Counted from the first letter of the stretch, positions 43,594 through 52,204 are shown. The stretch: DNA of 64,000 bases from Ilumatobacteraceae bacterium (GCA_013213745.1 JABSQH010000075.1:18163-82162); one strand, 5' to 3'. Notes: a model not told the origin generated them from the letters alone. A program made the numbers and translations.

Positions 43594-43957
43594 TATGTCA
43601 GACAGCAGTCAAGTGATCGATCACGGTCCGTCGACGACGAACGACGAGTGTTGTGAGCCCGGCGTGCCCATCGAGCCCACCGACGCCGCTCGAGTCGCGG
43701 AGACCTTCGCGGCACTTGCCGACCCGGTCCGCCTGCAGATCCTGTCCATGATCGCCACCGCACCGACCGGTGAGGTCTGTGCGTGTGATTTCGTCGGACC
43801 GATCGATCGTTCCCAGCCGACGGTCTCTCATCACTTGAAGGTGCTGGCCACTGCGGGCATCGTCACCACAGAGCGGCGCGGTCGGTGGATCTGGTACCGG
43901 CTGGCGCCAGACGCACGCGGCGCGATCGCGGCGTCGCTGCGCAACGTGCTCGCCTGA
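43583..43957 (+). CDS. arsR: ArsR/SmtB family arsenic-responsive repressor
   Basis: 124 residues with a winged helix-turn-helix: AETFAALADPVRLQILSMIA, RSQPTVSHHLKVLATAGIV and RRGRWIWYRL. The metalloid site is probably the CACDF (GEVCACDFVG) pair, as in ArsR of the alpha3 type; an N-terminal DECCEPG adds a vicinal Cys pair. Represses the arsenic genes until arsenite or antimonite binds. If transcription starts at the operator, the ATG at 43595 may be the true start. Stop overlaps the SRAP gene (TGATG). Confidence 0.92.
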   Translation: MAINMSDSSQVIDHGPSTTNDECCEPGVPIEPTDAARVAETFAALADPVRLQILSMIATAPTGEVCACDFVGPIDRSQPTVSHHLKVLATAGIVTTERRGRWIWYRLAPDARGAIAASLRNVLA

Positions 43958-44679
43958 TGTGCGGTCGATTCGTCGCCACCGCTGATCCGGAACGCATCGC
44001 TGCCTACTTCGGAGCGACGCCGGCCGCAGAGGGGCTCGGCGAGAACTACAACGTGGCCCCGACTCAGGACGTGTTGGCGGTTGTCGAGCGACCGGGCGGG
44101 GAACGACGCGTCGAAGCGTTCCACTGGGGTCTGATCCCCAGTTGGGCCAAGGACAAGAAGATCGCCTCGCGCATGATCAACGCACGTGCCGAGACGCTTG
44201 CCGACAAGCCGGCGTTCAAAGGGCTGTTCGTCAAGAAGCGGTGCATCATCCCGATGGACGGCTTCTACGAATGGCGCACCGGTACCCCCGACGGCCCGCT
44301 CGCCGCCAAAGGCAAGCCACGCAAGCAGCCGATGTTCATCCATCGCACCGACGACGAACTCCTTGCGGTCGCGGGTCTGTGGACGGCGTGGAAGGACCCG
44401 GAGGACCCCGACGAGCGCTGGCTGCACAGCGTGACGATCGTGACCACCGCAGCCAACGACACGATGGCGCCGGTGCACGACCGGATGCCCGTGCTGCTGG
44501 CTCCCGGCGACTGGGCGCGGTGGCTCGACCCAAAACAGCGCGACACCGGCCGACTGCTCGACCTGTTCGATCTCGGTGACGATCGCTCGCTGACGATGCA
44601 CGCCGTGTCGACCGAGGTGAACAACGTGCGCAACAACCGCGCTGAACTGATCGAGCCGGGTTCGATCGGCGACAGCTGA
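43957..44679 (+). CDS. SRAP (SOS response-associated peptidase, YedK/HMCES-like)
   Basis: 240 residues. Starts MCGRFVATADPE: Cys2 becomes the N-terminal residue that forms a covalent link with abasic sites in single-stranded DNA. Conserved NYNVAPTQDVLAVV, INARAETLADKPAFKGL, CIIPMDGFYEW with its Glu, and MPVLLAPGDWARWL. Shields abasic sites during replication. Coupled to arsR by TGATG; the link to arsenic is probably only positional. Confidence 0.93.
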   Translation: MCGRFVATADPERIAAYFGATPAAEGLGENYNVAPTQDVLAVVERPGGERRVEAFHWGLIPSWAKDKKIASRMINARAETLADKPAFKGLFVKKRCIIPMDGFYEWRTGTPDGPLAAKGKPRKQPMFIHRTDDELLAVAGLWTAWKDPEDPDERWLHSVTIVTTAANDTMAPVHDRMPVLLAPGDWARWLDPKQRDTGRLLDLFDLGDDRSLTMHAVSTEVNNVRNNRAELIEPGSIGDS

Positions 44680-44683
44680 ACGT

Positions 44684-45115
44684 CTACACCACGCCCGGGG
44701 CACCGAGTGCGGTGAGTTCGGACCGGATCGCCCCGGCCCACGCGTCGAGGTCATCCCGTTCGACGTGGGGCGCGGCGTTGGCGAAGCTGTAGTCGGCCAT
44801 CGAGTTGGTGGGGAACACGTGGATGTGGGTGTGTGGCACCTCGTAGCCGGCGATGATCACCCCGACCCGCTCGCATGGAAACGCCCGTTGGTGAGCAGCG
44901 CCGATCCAGCGAGTGACGTCGAACAAATGGGCCATCAGCGGCGGGTCGACGTGAACCCAGTGATCGACTTCCTCGACCGGAACCACCAGGGTGTGCCCCG
45001 CCGTGATCGGGTTGATCGACATGAACGCCACGGCGCGCTCGTCGCGCCACACGAACGTGCCGGGGATGTCGCCGTTGATGATTCGGGTGAACACCGTGGG
45101 CTGGGCCGCGCTCAT
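44684..45115 (-). CDS. HIT family protein
   Basis: 143 residues with the histidine triad PHTHIHVFPTN (H-x-H-x-H-x-x) and the N-terminal FTRIINGDIPGTFVWRD typical of bacterial HIT hydrolases acting on adenosine nucleotides. ATG 45115. Convergent with the SRAP gene (4 bases apart) and divergent from the phosphatidyltransferase gene. Confidence 0.92.
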   Translation of the reverse strand: MSAAQPTVFTRIINGDIPGTFVWRDERAVAFMSINPITAGHTLVVPVEEVDHWVHVDPPLMAHLFDVTRWIGAAHQRAFPCERVGVIIAGYEVPHTHIHVFPTNSMADYSFANAAPHVERDDLDAWAGAIRSELTALGAPGVV

Positions 45116-45140
45116 GGCCAGGCACCATACGCTGTGGGCA

Positions 45141-45752
45141 ATGAACACGTCTGAGCGAACGACTGTCGAGCCGGCGGCTCCGAGCATGTGGTCGGGCATC
45201 TGGACGATTCCGAATGCTGTCACGTTGGTCCGCTTGCTCTGCCTGCCGATCTTCCTGTGGCTGCTGTTCGATCAAGAGAATCGAGCCGGAGCGGCATTGA
45301 TGCTCGGCGCACTCGGGGCGACCGATTGGATCGACGGGTATCTGGCTCGCCGACTCGGCCAAGTCAGCGAATTCGGCAAGGTATTCGACCCGACAGTCGA
45401 CCGGCTGCTGTTCATCGTGGCACTCACCGCGATCATCATCGACGGTTCGATTCCACTGTGGTTCGCCATTGCGATCCTCGTTCGTGAGGTCGGCGTCGGA
45501 GCGATGATGGTCATTGCCACGGTGCTGTTCAACATGCCTCGCTTCGACGTGACCTTCGCCGGCAAGACCGCCACGTTCCTGTTGATGTTTGCGGTGCCTG
45601 GGTTTCTCATGGGGAACAGCGACATCGCCGGTGCCGATCTGTTCACGGTGGCGGCGTGGATCCTCGGTATCCCGGGACTGGCGCTCAGCTACTGGACAGC
45701 TGGCGCCTACGTACCGAAGGTCCGAGAGGCGATTCGTTCGGGCTCGTCCTGA
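45141..45752 (+). CDS. CDP-alcohol phosphatidyltransferase (PgsA-like)
   Basis: 203-residue membrane enzyme with the family signature DWIDGYLARRLGQVSEFGKV followed by FDPTVDR, i.e. D-G-x2-A-R-x8-G-x3-D-x3-D. Five or six membrane segments. Transfers phosphatidyl from CDP-diacylglycerol to glycerol phosphate or inositol phosphate. It corresponds in position to pgsA2 (Rv1822) upstream of gcvH in mycobacteria. ATG at 45141. Confidence 0.88.
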   Translation: MNTSERTTVEPAAPSMWSGIWTIPNAVTLVRLLCLPIFLWLLFDQENRAGAALMLGALGATDWIDGYLARRLGQVSEFGKVFDPTVDRLLFIVALTAIIIDGSIPLWFAIAILVREVGVGAMMVIATVLFNMPRFDVTFAGKTATFLLMFAVPGFLMGNSDIAGADLFTVAAWILGIPGLALSYWTAGAYVPKVREAIRSGSS

Positions 45753-45792
45753 CAGTTCTGTCCGCGTGCTCGCGGCCGGTACGGTGGCGGGC

Positions 45793-46185
45793 ATGAACGT
45801 GCCGCCCGAGCTGCGCTATTCGTCCGACCACGAATGGATCCGCCGCGACGGTGACAGCACCACCGTGTCGATCGGCATCACCGAGTACGCCCAGGACTCG
45901 CTTGGCGACGTGGTGTTCGTCGAGATTCCCGACGCCGGCACGGCGGTCGCGGCCGGTGATTCGTTCAGCGAAGTCGAGAGCACCAAGTCGGTTAGCGACA
46001 TCTACGCGCCGGTGTCGGGCACCATCGCGGCGGTGAACGATCAGCTCGAAGATCGCCCAGAGCTGCTCAACTCCGACCCGTACGGCGAGGGCTGGATCTG
46101 CACCATCGAAATGAGCTCACCCGACGAGTTCGGTGCGCTGCTCGACGCCGATGCCTATCGTGCGTTGACCGAGGGCGACGAATGA
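45793..46185 (+). CDS. gcvH: Glycine cleavage system H protein
   Basis: 130-residue lipoyl carrier. Lipoylated Lys65 lies in EVESTKSVSDIYAPVSG; N-terminal YSSDHEWIRRDGD and IGITEYAQDSLGDVVFVE are standard. Shuttles the methylamine of glycine between GcvP, GcvT and Lpd. ATG at 45793. Overlaps the FHA gene by four bases; gcvT and gcvP are 4 and 8 kb further on. Confidence 0.96.
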   Translation: MNVPPELRYSSDHEWIRRDGDSTTVSIGITEYAQDSLGDVVFVEIPDAGTAVAAGDSFSEVESTKSVSDIYAPVSGTIAAVNDQLEDRPELLNSDPYGEGWICTIEMSSPDEFGALLDADAYRALTEGDE

Positions 46186-46670
46186 CGACATACGTCTTCT
46201 GTAACCAGTGCGGGCACCGCAACCCGCCGGGCAGCAGCTTCTGCTCGAGTTGCGGCTCCGCCCTCGATTCGCTCGACGACCGGACGATCACGCTGACCGC
46301 CGTCGACCCGCTGCAGGACGCGCCAGGGCCCGATGACGATGTGATCGTCCCGGTTGGACAACTGCCCGCCGAGACCGGTGTACTCATCGTGCGCGCCGGA
46401 GCGCAGGCCGGTGCCCGTTTCAGCCTCGACGAGTCGATCACCCGGCTCGGTCGACATCCCGACTCCGAGATCAGCCTCGACGACATCACCGTGTCGCGCC
46501 GGCATGCCGAGGTCGAACGTACGCCCGATGGCTACGTCGTCAGCGACGCTGGCTCACTCAACGGCACCTATGTCAATCAGGAACGCATCGACAAGTTGTT
46601 GCTCCGTCACGGCGACGAGTTGCAGATCGGTAAGTTCCGGTTGGTGTTCTTCGAACGGAACGATGGCTGA
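46182..46670 (+). CDS. garA: FHA-domain protein with N-terminal zinc ribbon (GarA-like)
   Basis: 162 residues. Zinc ribbon FCNQCGHRNPPG and SFCSSCGSA (Cys7, 10, 21, 24), a linker, then an FHA domain from about 66: GRHPDSEISLDD, VSRRHAEVE, GSLNGTYVN. This is the position of mycobacterial garA, which inhibits or activates 2-oxoglutarate and glutamate enzymes depending on phosphorylation of an N-terminal ETTS. Here the region before the FHA reads RTITLTAVD with two or three threonines that could be phosphorylated. The zinc ribbon is absent from M. tuberculosis GarA. Between gcvH and the MerR gene. Confidence 0.85.
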   Translation: MTTYVFCNQCGHRNPPGSSFCSSCGSALDSLDDRTITLTAVDPLQDAPGPDDDVIVPVGQLPAETGVLIVRAGAQAGARFSLDESITRLGRHPDSEISLDDITVSRRHAEVERTPDGYVVSDAGSLNGTYVNQERIDKLLLRHGDELQIGKFRLVFFERNDG

Positions 46671-47619
46671 TCACGACGTCGGCGCGGCGCACTTGTCGAT
46701 CGGCGAGGTGCTGGCGTTGCTGCTCGAGGAATTTCCCGACGTCACGATCTCCAAGATCAGGTTCCTGGAGAGCCAGGGGCTGATCGATCCGGAGCGCACG
46801 GCGTCGGGATACCGCAAGTTCTACGACGACGATGTCGAGTTGCTGCGGTGCATCCTGCGCGAGCAGAAGGAGAACTATCTGCCGCTCCGCGTCATCAAGG
46901 ATCGCCTCGACTCCGGTGAGATCGATCCGACCGGAGAACAGCCACGGCCCCGCGGAATCAAGAACGTGGCCGATCCCGACGAGGCACCATCGACACCGAA
47001 CGACGGCGTGCCAACCGGAGCAGAGGCTCTGTTCATGCGCACGGATGGCCCGCCTGTGGCAACGGGTGCACCCTCGACGCCGGCGACGCCGGCGGCACCG
47101 CCCGCAACACGCCACGCCGACCCCGAAGCGTCTGCCGTGCGTTCGGAGCCACGCCATGCAGAGCAAGCCGAGCAACGCCCGCCAGCAGCGGCGACCGAAT
47201 CGCACACGCCCACGCCAGACCCGGCGCCGGCGGTGCTGCCCGGCGTGCTGCTCACCGCCGACGAGCTGTGTGCCATGGCCGGGATCAGCACCACCGAGTT
47301 CGCCGAGCTCGACCAGTACGGACTACTGCCGATGGAGGGGACCGGGGGCTCCGTGTTCGGGGAGGAGGCGGTGGAGATCGCCATCATCTGCAAGCGGTTC
47401 CTCGACATCGGCGTGGACACCCGTCATTTGCGCGGGTGGCGGGTCGCCGCCGACCGCGAAGCCGGCCTGATCGAGCAGCTGATCCAACCACTGATGCGAC
47501 AGCGCAATCCCGAGGCGCGCACCGTCGCGATCGAGCGGATGGTCACCTTGGAAGACCTGGGCGGTCAGTTGCGGGCCGCGATGATGCGCTCCGCACTCAC
47601 TCCGCACCGTTCCCGCTGA
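46663..47619 (+). CDS. ftsR: MerR family regulator, FtsR (Rv1828) type
   Basis: 318 residues. N-terminal MerR winged helix: LSIGEVLALLLEEFPDVTIS, KIRFLESQGLIDPERT, SGYRKFYDDDVELLRCI. An unusually long Pro/Ala/Thr-rich linker (about 95-195) precedes a C-terminal MerR-like domain starting LLTADELCAMAGISTTEFAE and GLLPMEG. Rv1828-type proteins bind direct or inverted repeats at their own and neighbouring promoters and affect cell division. Overlaps the FHA gene by eight bases. Confidence 0.85.
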   Translation: MADHDVGAAHLSIGEVLALLLEEFPDVTISKIRFLESQGLIDPERTASGYRKFYDDDVELLRCILREQKENYLPLRVIKDRLDSGEIDPTGEQPRPRGIKNVADPDEAPSTPNDGVPTGAEALFMRTDGPPVATGAPSTPATPAAPPATRHADPEASAVRSEPRHAEQAEQRPPAAATESHTPTPDPAPAVLPGVLLTADELCAMAGISTTEFAELDQYGLLPMEGTGGSVFGEEAVEIAIICKRFLDIGVDTRHLRGWRVAADREAGLIEQLIQPLMRQRNPEARTVAIERMVTLEDLGGQLRAAMMRSALTPHRSR

Positions 47620-47702
47620 GCCGTCTGCGCGGAGTCGTAGCGCGCAACACACCGTTGCAACGCCGAGGGGACAGCACCACGGGCGGGCGGTACGATCCAC
47701 GT

Positions 47703-48188
47703 GTGGTCCCCGTAGAACTGGTCGGTGTCCGGGTCGAAGTCCCGGCGAACACCCCAATGGTGCTGCTGCGCGAACAGGAGGGCCGTCACCGGCTGCTGCC
47801 GATCTACATCGGCAGCCCGGAAGCGTCCGCGATCCACTACGCCCTCGAAGGCCTCGAACCGCCGCGCCCGCTGACCCACGACTTGTTCCTCACCGTGCTC
47901 GGCGAGCTCAGCGCACGACTCGATCGGGTCGTCGTCACCGAGATGCGCGATCGCACGTTTTATGCCGAACTGCATCTGAGCACCGCCGACGGCGACAAGG
48001 TGGTCTCCAGCCGGCCGTCAGATGCGATTGCGCTGGCGGTGCGCTGCGACGCACCGCTGTTTGCGTCAGAAGAACTGATCGATGAACTCGGTCAAGAGCC
48101 TCCCGACGAACCCGAGGAGGCCACCGAGGAGATCATCGACGAGTTCAAAGACTTCATCGAGAACGTCAGCCCCGAAGACTTCGAGTAA
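47703..48188 (+). CDS. DUF151 bifunctional nuclease family protein
   Basis: 161 residues of the BFN domain: VELVGVRVEVPANTPMVLLR, REQEGRHRLLPIYIGSPEA, ALEGLEPPRPLTHDL, SSRPSDAIALAVRCDAPLFA, with an acidic C-terminal tail. Homologous to mycobacterial Rv1829. Single-domain relatives have RNase and DNase activity. GTG at 47703. Ends the gcvH-FHA-MerR operon before the insertion element. Confidence 0.9.
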   Translation: MVPVELVGVRVEVPANTPMVLLREQEGRHRLLPIYIGSPEASAIHYALEGLEPPRPLTHDLFLTVLGELSARLDRVVVTEMRDRTFYAELHLSTADGDKVVSSRPSDAIALAVRCDAPLFASEELIDELGQEPPDEPEEATEEIIDEFKDFIENVSPEDFE

Positions 48189-48196
48189 GGCGTGAC

Positions 48197-48212
48197 CCGG
48201 GCGGATGCCCGG
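48197..48212 (+). terminator. Hairpin after the DUF151 gene
   Basis: CCGGGC-GGAT-GCCCGG, a perfect 6-base stem with tetraloop nine bases after the stop. No T-run. Confidence 0.4.
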
Positions 48213-48275
48213 ACACCGGCGCGACACTCCGACGAATTCGAACCCCGAGCAGCCTCCGTGCCTGTGGGTGCGGGA

Positions 48276-49405
48276 GTGTCAGATCGTTGGTGTAATTGAT
48301 CTGGCTGGTCATTGTTGTTGGGGATCGTAGGGCCTCAGAAGAGGCGGCCTTCGAAGGTGACGGCGAACGCGTCGAGCGCTGGCTTCCAGTGGTCCATCAA
48401 GCGCTCCTGACCGGTGCCTTTCGGGTCGAGCGATCGAACGACGAGGTAGAAGTTCAACGCCGCTTGCTCGTTGGGAAGTGTCCACGCGCTCGGGTCGCTC
48501 GCCGGAATCGGGCGTTGAGCGACTCGATGGCGTTCGTCGAGGAGATCACCCGCCGAATCTCAGGGCCGTAGTCGAGCAACGTCACGAACTCGGACCAGGC
48601 GTTCGCCCACACGGTGCCGATGGCCGGATACTTCGCCCCAGCGGTCGTGGAACTCGTCGAGTCGAGCCTGGGCGTCGGGTTCGTTCACCGCTGTGTAGAC
48701 GGGTCGGAGGTCCTTGGCCATCGTGTCTCAGTCAGCCCGCGACGCGAGCCGGAACGTGTTGCGGATCAGGTGCAGCACACAGGTCTGCTCCACCGTCAAC
48801 GGCCAGGTCGCTTCGACCGACTCCGGCAGCCCCCTGAGGGCGTCGCACGCGACGATACAGGCGTCGTCGACGCCACTCACGGGAGATCTCCGTCGAATGC
48901 ACCTCGGCCAAATGCGCCTCGACCTCACCGGTCGTCAACCCCTTCGCAGTCAAGGAGATGACCATCGAGTCCACGCCGTCGAGGCGACGCTGGTTCTTGC
49001 GCACCGTCTTCGGCTCGAAACTGGCGTCACGATCACGAGGCACGTCAATGTCGACCGGGCCGACCTCGGTGATCACCTGCTTCGAGCGCGTCCCGTTCCG
49101 AGAGTTGCCACCGTTGCACCCCTCTGCGGCGTGCTTCGCATGGCCGAGATGCTCGTCCATCTCGACCTCGAGCCCCGTCTCGAGCACGTGCTTGGTCAGA
49201 TCCGCAAGCAGACCGCCCGGGCCGACGAGATCGACCCCGTCCGCTCGTGCTTGGTCAACGAGTTGCTCGGCCAGGCTCTGCTCCGGCCGCTCCGCATCGT
49301 CGTCGTTCGACGGTGTCGCCACCGCCACATCACGGTTCGTCATGAACGTCTGTCCCTCCCGCCGAGCGAGCCGCTCAGCGTTTCAGGCCAGACCAGTTAC
49401 TCTCA
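48276..49405 (-). mobile_element. IS256-family insertion sequence remnant
   Basis: About 1.1 kb element carrying a broken transposase. Candidate terminal repeats: GTAATTGATCTGGC at 48292-48305 and its imperfect inverse GCCAGACCAGTTAC at 49387-49400 (12 of 14 match), with GTTG just outside each. A target duplication is not evident. It lies between the DUF151 and MerR genes, which are neighbours in mycobacteria, and cuts off the 5' part of a surface-protein gene on its right. Roughly 300 bases shorter than complete IS256 elements because of an internal deletion. Confidence 0.65.
48335..49343 (-). pseudogene. IS256-family (mutator) transposase, frameshifted and deleted
   Basis: ATG 49343 opens a normal N-terminal half: LLADLTKHVLETGLEVEMDE, HLGHAKHAAEG, NGTRSKQVITEVGPVDIDVP, up to STEISRE. 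About 80-100 residues that should carry the first catalytic aspartates are deleted. Other frames continue VDDACIVACDALRGLPES, VEQTCVLHLIRNTFRLASR, then further pieces (LDEFHDRWG, AIESLNAR, WKPALDAFAVTFEGRLF) to the stop at 48335. Not functional. Confidence 0.85.
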
Positions 49406-49821
49406 ACTGGCTCGCCGGTCAGTCGGCGACGGCCAACAACGTCGACGTGAAAGTCGGTTCCGACCAGTCGATCCGGGTGCAGAACCTCAAGGGCCAGGTC
49501 GACGTGGTCCTCGACGTGGTCGGGTGCCACGCCAAAGACGGGCTGGTGAGCAATTCGCAGTTCATCAGTACCGAGGTCGCGCTCGCGCTCGGCAACACCG
49601 GCGAAACTCAAGGCGGGTCGGCGAACTGCCTGACGGGCACACGCGTGATCTCCGGCAATGCTGTCTTGCAGAACCACCCGACCAATCTCGACTGGACGCG
49701 CATCGGACCGTCGGAGACGCTCGGTAGCTGGACCGCCGGTGTCACCGGAGCAGCCGAATCGAACACGCTCCTCATTCGGGCGATCCGCGCGTCTGGCGTT
49801 GTGGTCGCGCCGGGTGAGTGA
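49399..49821 (+). pseudogene. 3' fragment of a secreted surface protein, truncated by the IS element
   Basis: From the right IS end to TGA 49819 the frame reads TLNWLAGQSATANNVDVKVG, then QVDVVLDVVGCHAKDG, ISTEVALALGNTGETQGG and ends RASGVVVAPGE. The pattern (N-W-x-A-G, then a short strand ending D-V-V-G) is a repeated motif of large actinobacterial surface proteins. There is no start or signal peptide; everything upstream is missing or replaced by the IS. Confidence 0.6.
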
Positions 49822-49867
49822 CGACACGGGCGGGCGCAAGCATTGACCGCGCGCGCGTGCTCGCGTA

Positions 49868-49919
49868 CGATCGCCGTGCTCACAGTGCTGTAACTACGGC
49901 TCTGTGAGCACCGCGATCG
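49868..49919 (+). promoter_or_regulatory. 18-base inverted repeat in front of the MerR gene
   Basis: CGATCGCCGTGCTCACAG at 49868-49885 and CTGTGAGCACCGCGATCG at 49902-49919 pair in 17 of 18 positions around a 16-base, AT-richer centre (TGCTGTAACTACGGCT). It ends 34 bases before the ATG of the Rv1830-type MerR regulator. Candidate operator for MerR-family proteins (GTGCTCACAG half-sites) or a cruciform/attenuator. Confidence 0.6.
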
Positions 49920-49953
49920 GAATACGTTGGGCACACCGCATCGGAGGACAACA

Positions 49954-50457
49954 ATGAGCGACGAACAGCCGGCCACAGGGGCCGAGCACGACGAGGGATT
50001 CTCGGGCACGCAGACCGCAAAGGTGGTTGGGATCTCGTACCGGCAACTCGACTACTGGGCGCGCACCGACCTGATCCGCCCGTCGCTCAGCGATGCCGCC
50101 GGGAGCGGTAGTCGGCGGCGCTACAGCTACAACGATCTCCTCGAGCTGAAGACGATCAAGAAGCTGCTCGACGCCGGCATCAAGCTCGAGCAGGTGCGCA
50201 AGGTGTTCGAGTACATGCGCGAGCACGTCGCCGCCGACATCGCCTCCGCCCACCTCGTGATCGACGGTGGATCGGTGATGTTGTACGAAGACGACGAGTT
50301 GATCGACGTGATCAAGCGCGGCCAGCGAGTACTCAACGTGTTGTCGATGGACGGCGTGAAGGAGGAACTCGAAGCCGACCTCGCTCCCGAGTCGAACGGC
50401 AACATCGACGCGGACATCGACGTTGTCGAACTCGGCGAGCGGCGCGCCAGCGGCTGA
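49954..50457 (+). CDS. MerR family regulator, Rv1830 type
   Basis: 167 residues. Winged helix KVVGISYRQLDYWARTDLIR, SRRRYSYNDLLELKTIKKLL, coiled region KLEQVRKVFEYMREHVAAD. The YWARTDL motif is shared with actinobacterial Rv1830 homologues. A large inverted repeat precedes the gene. No Cys-type metal site. Likely a dimeric regulator acting together with FtsR on glycine cleavage or division genes (inference from synteny). ATG at 49954; 14 bases before gcvT. Confidence 0.88.
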   Translation: MSDEQPATGAEHDEGFSGTQTAKVVGISYRQLDYWARTDLIRPSLSDAAGSGSRRRYSYNDLLELKTIKKLLDAGIKLEQVRKVFEYMREHVAADIASAHLVIDGGSVMLYEDDELIDVIKRGQRVLNVLSMDGVKEELEADLAPESNGNIDADIDVVELGERRASG

Positions 50458-50471
50458 TCGACGCCATCTCG

Positions 50472-51518
50472 ATGAAGACATCGCCGCTTGACGCACAGCA
50501 CCGCGCCCTCGGCGCGACGATGGCCGAGTTCGGCGGGTGGGAGATGCCGATGGCCTACCCCTCGGGGACCATCGCAGAGCACATGGCGTGTCGCGGCTCC
50601 GCGGCGATGTTCGACGTGTCGCACCTCGGCACGGTGCGTGTCGAAGGAGCGGGGTCGTTCGATCGTCTCCAACGCACGTTGTCGAACGATCTCGGCAAAG
50701 TCGCTCCCGGTCGCGCCCAGTACACCCACCTCCTCGATGCCGACGATGCGTCGGTCGTCGACGACATCATCGTGTGGTGGCATCCAGGCGACGACGAGCG
50801 GTTCGACGTGATGCCGAACGCATCGAACACCGAAAACGTCGTCGACGCGCTCGGTGGCGCGGACACGACGGCGGAACGAGCGGTGATCGCCGTGCAGGGG
50901 CCCGTGTCGGTGGCGATCGCTGATCGCGTGGTCCCCGGCATTGCAGACGTCGGACGGTTCCGAGTTGGAGCGGTCGACTGCGGAGGCGCGCAGTGCACCG
51001 TCGCAGGCACCGGCTACACCGGTGAGCGCGGCGTCGAAATCGCCGTCCCCGTCGATCAAGCGGCGCCGCTCTGGGAGGCGCTGGCCGACGCTGGCGCAGT
51101 GCCCGCAGGGTTGGGAGCGCGCGACACACTTCGGCTCGAAGCAGCACTCCCGTTGCATGGCCACGAGCTGGGGCCGGGCATCACGCCGCTCCAGGCTCAT
51201 CTCAGCTGGGTCGTCGGATGGGACAAGCCTGAATTCACCGGCCGCAAGCCCTTGTTGGCCGAACGCGAGCGCGGGGTGGCCCGCCATCTCGTCGGCATCA
51301 GCACCGAAGGCCGGCGGCCGCCGCGAGCGGGCGACATCTGGCACGACGACCGGCAGGTCGGGGTCGTCACCAGCGGCAACTTTTCGCCGGTCCTCGGCCA
51401 CGGCATCGCGTTGGGGTTCGTCGCACCGACGGTCGACGTCGGCGCCGAGGTCGAGATCGACGTGCGCGGCAAGCGAATCTCGGGGGTGGTGGCGTCGACG
51501 CCGTTCGTCACCCGCTGA
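50472..51518 (+). CDS. gcvT: Aminomethyltransferase (glycine cleavage T protein)
   Basis: 348 residues, the usual length for GcvT. Pieces: SPLDAQHRALGATMAEFGGW, MACRGSAAMFDVSHLG, TLSNDLGKVAPGRAQYTHLL, GTGYTGERGVEI and RDTLRLEAALPLHGHEL. Transfers the methylene group from the H-protein-bound intermediate to tetrahydrofolate. Directly after the MerR gene, so possibly expressed with it. Confidence 0.95.
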   Translation: MKTSPLDAQHRALGATMAEFGGWEMPMAYPSGTIAEHMACRGSAAMFDVSHLGTVRVEGAGSFDRLQRTLSNDLGKVAPGRAQYTHLLDADDASVVDDIIVWWHPGDDERFDVMPNASNTENVVDALGGADTTAERAVIAVQGPVSVAIADRVVPGIADVGRFRVGAVDCGGAQCTVAGTGYTGERGVEIAVPVDQAAPLWEALADAGAVPAGLGARDTLRLEAALPLHGHELGPGITPLQAHLSWVVGWDKPEFTGRKPLLAERERGVARHLVGISTEGRRPPRAGDIWHDDRQVGVVTSGNFSPVLGHGIALGFVAPTVDVGAEVEIDVRGKRISGVVASTPFVTR

Positions 51519-51556
51519 AGCGAACGGCAGGGCGCTTGCCTCGATCGGTGGGCGAC

Positions 51557-52152
51557 TCAGAGAACGTAGCGATCGCCAGTGGCCCGGATGGTGATGTCGC
51601 CGATTGACACGCCCCAGGGTTGATCGATGGCGTGGAAAATCCCGTCGACGATGTGTTGTGGGTCGAGGACCGGGTATCCGACCGATTCAGGGTCGAGGTC
51701 GACGTCGTCGAGCCGGCCTTCGCTGAGGGCGATCATCGCTGCGCCGTACTCAGCTGCGTTCTGGCCGAGAATGCCGACGACCGGCGCGTTGCCGTAGATC
51801 GACGAGAGGTTGACGATGTGCCCACGGCCTTGACTCATCATCTGGTCGTGGACGGCGATCATGCCGTTGGGCACACCCTTGATGTCGATGCACCGTGACC
51901 ACACAGCAGCAGCGGCGGCGGCATGGTTGGCGAGAAAGGCGAGCGGCATGGTGCCGGCGTTGTTGACCATGACATCGACGGTGTCGAACGCGTCGACCGC
52001 TCGGGCGACGGCCGCCGACACGCTGGCAGGTCGGTGACATCGGTCTGAACGGTGGTCAACGACGTGCTCGCGTTCAACCTTTCGACCAACGCGTCGAGGG
52101 CGTCACCGTCGACGTCGAGCGCGGCGACGTTACTGTCAGACAGCTGTGTCAC
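51557..52152 (-). pseudogene. Short-chain dehydrogenase gene remnant
   Basis: A first piece (from GTG 52152: SNVAALDVDGDALDALVERL, then TTVQTDVTDL) passes by frameshift near 52020 into AVDAFDTVDVMVNNAGTMPL and GRGHIVNLSSIYGNAPVVG. NNAG and the catalytic-serine strand NLSS are present, but the N-terminal Gly-rich NAD loop is missing, the Y-x3-K active site is deleted after SIYGNAPVVG, and the rest (GVSIGDITIRATGDRYVL) follows. Not a working SDR. Confidence 0.7.
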
Positions 52153-52204
52153 GGCCCTTCGTTGAGTCGGTCGGCTGTTCGAGCTCGGGCCTCGAGCCGC
52201 TCGG

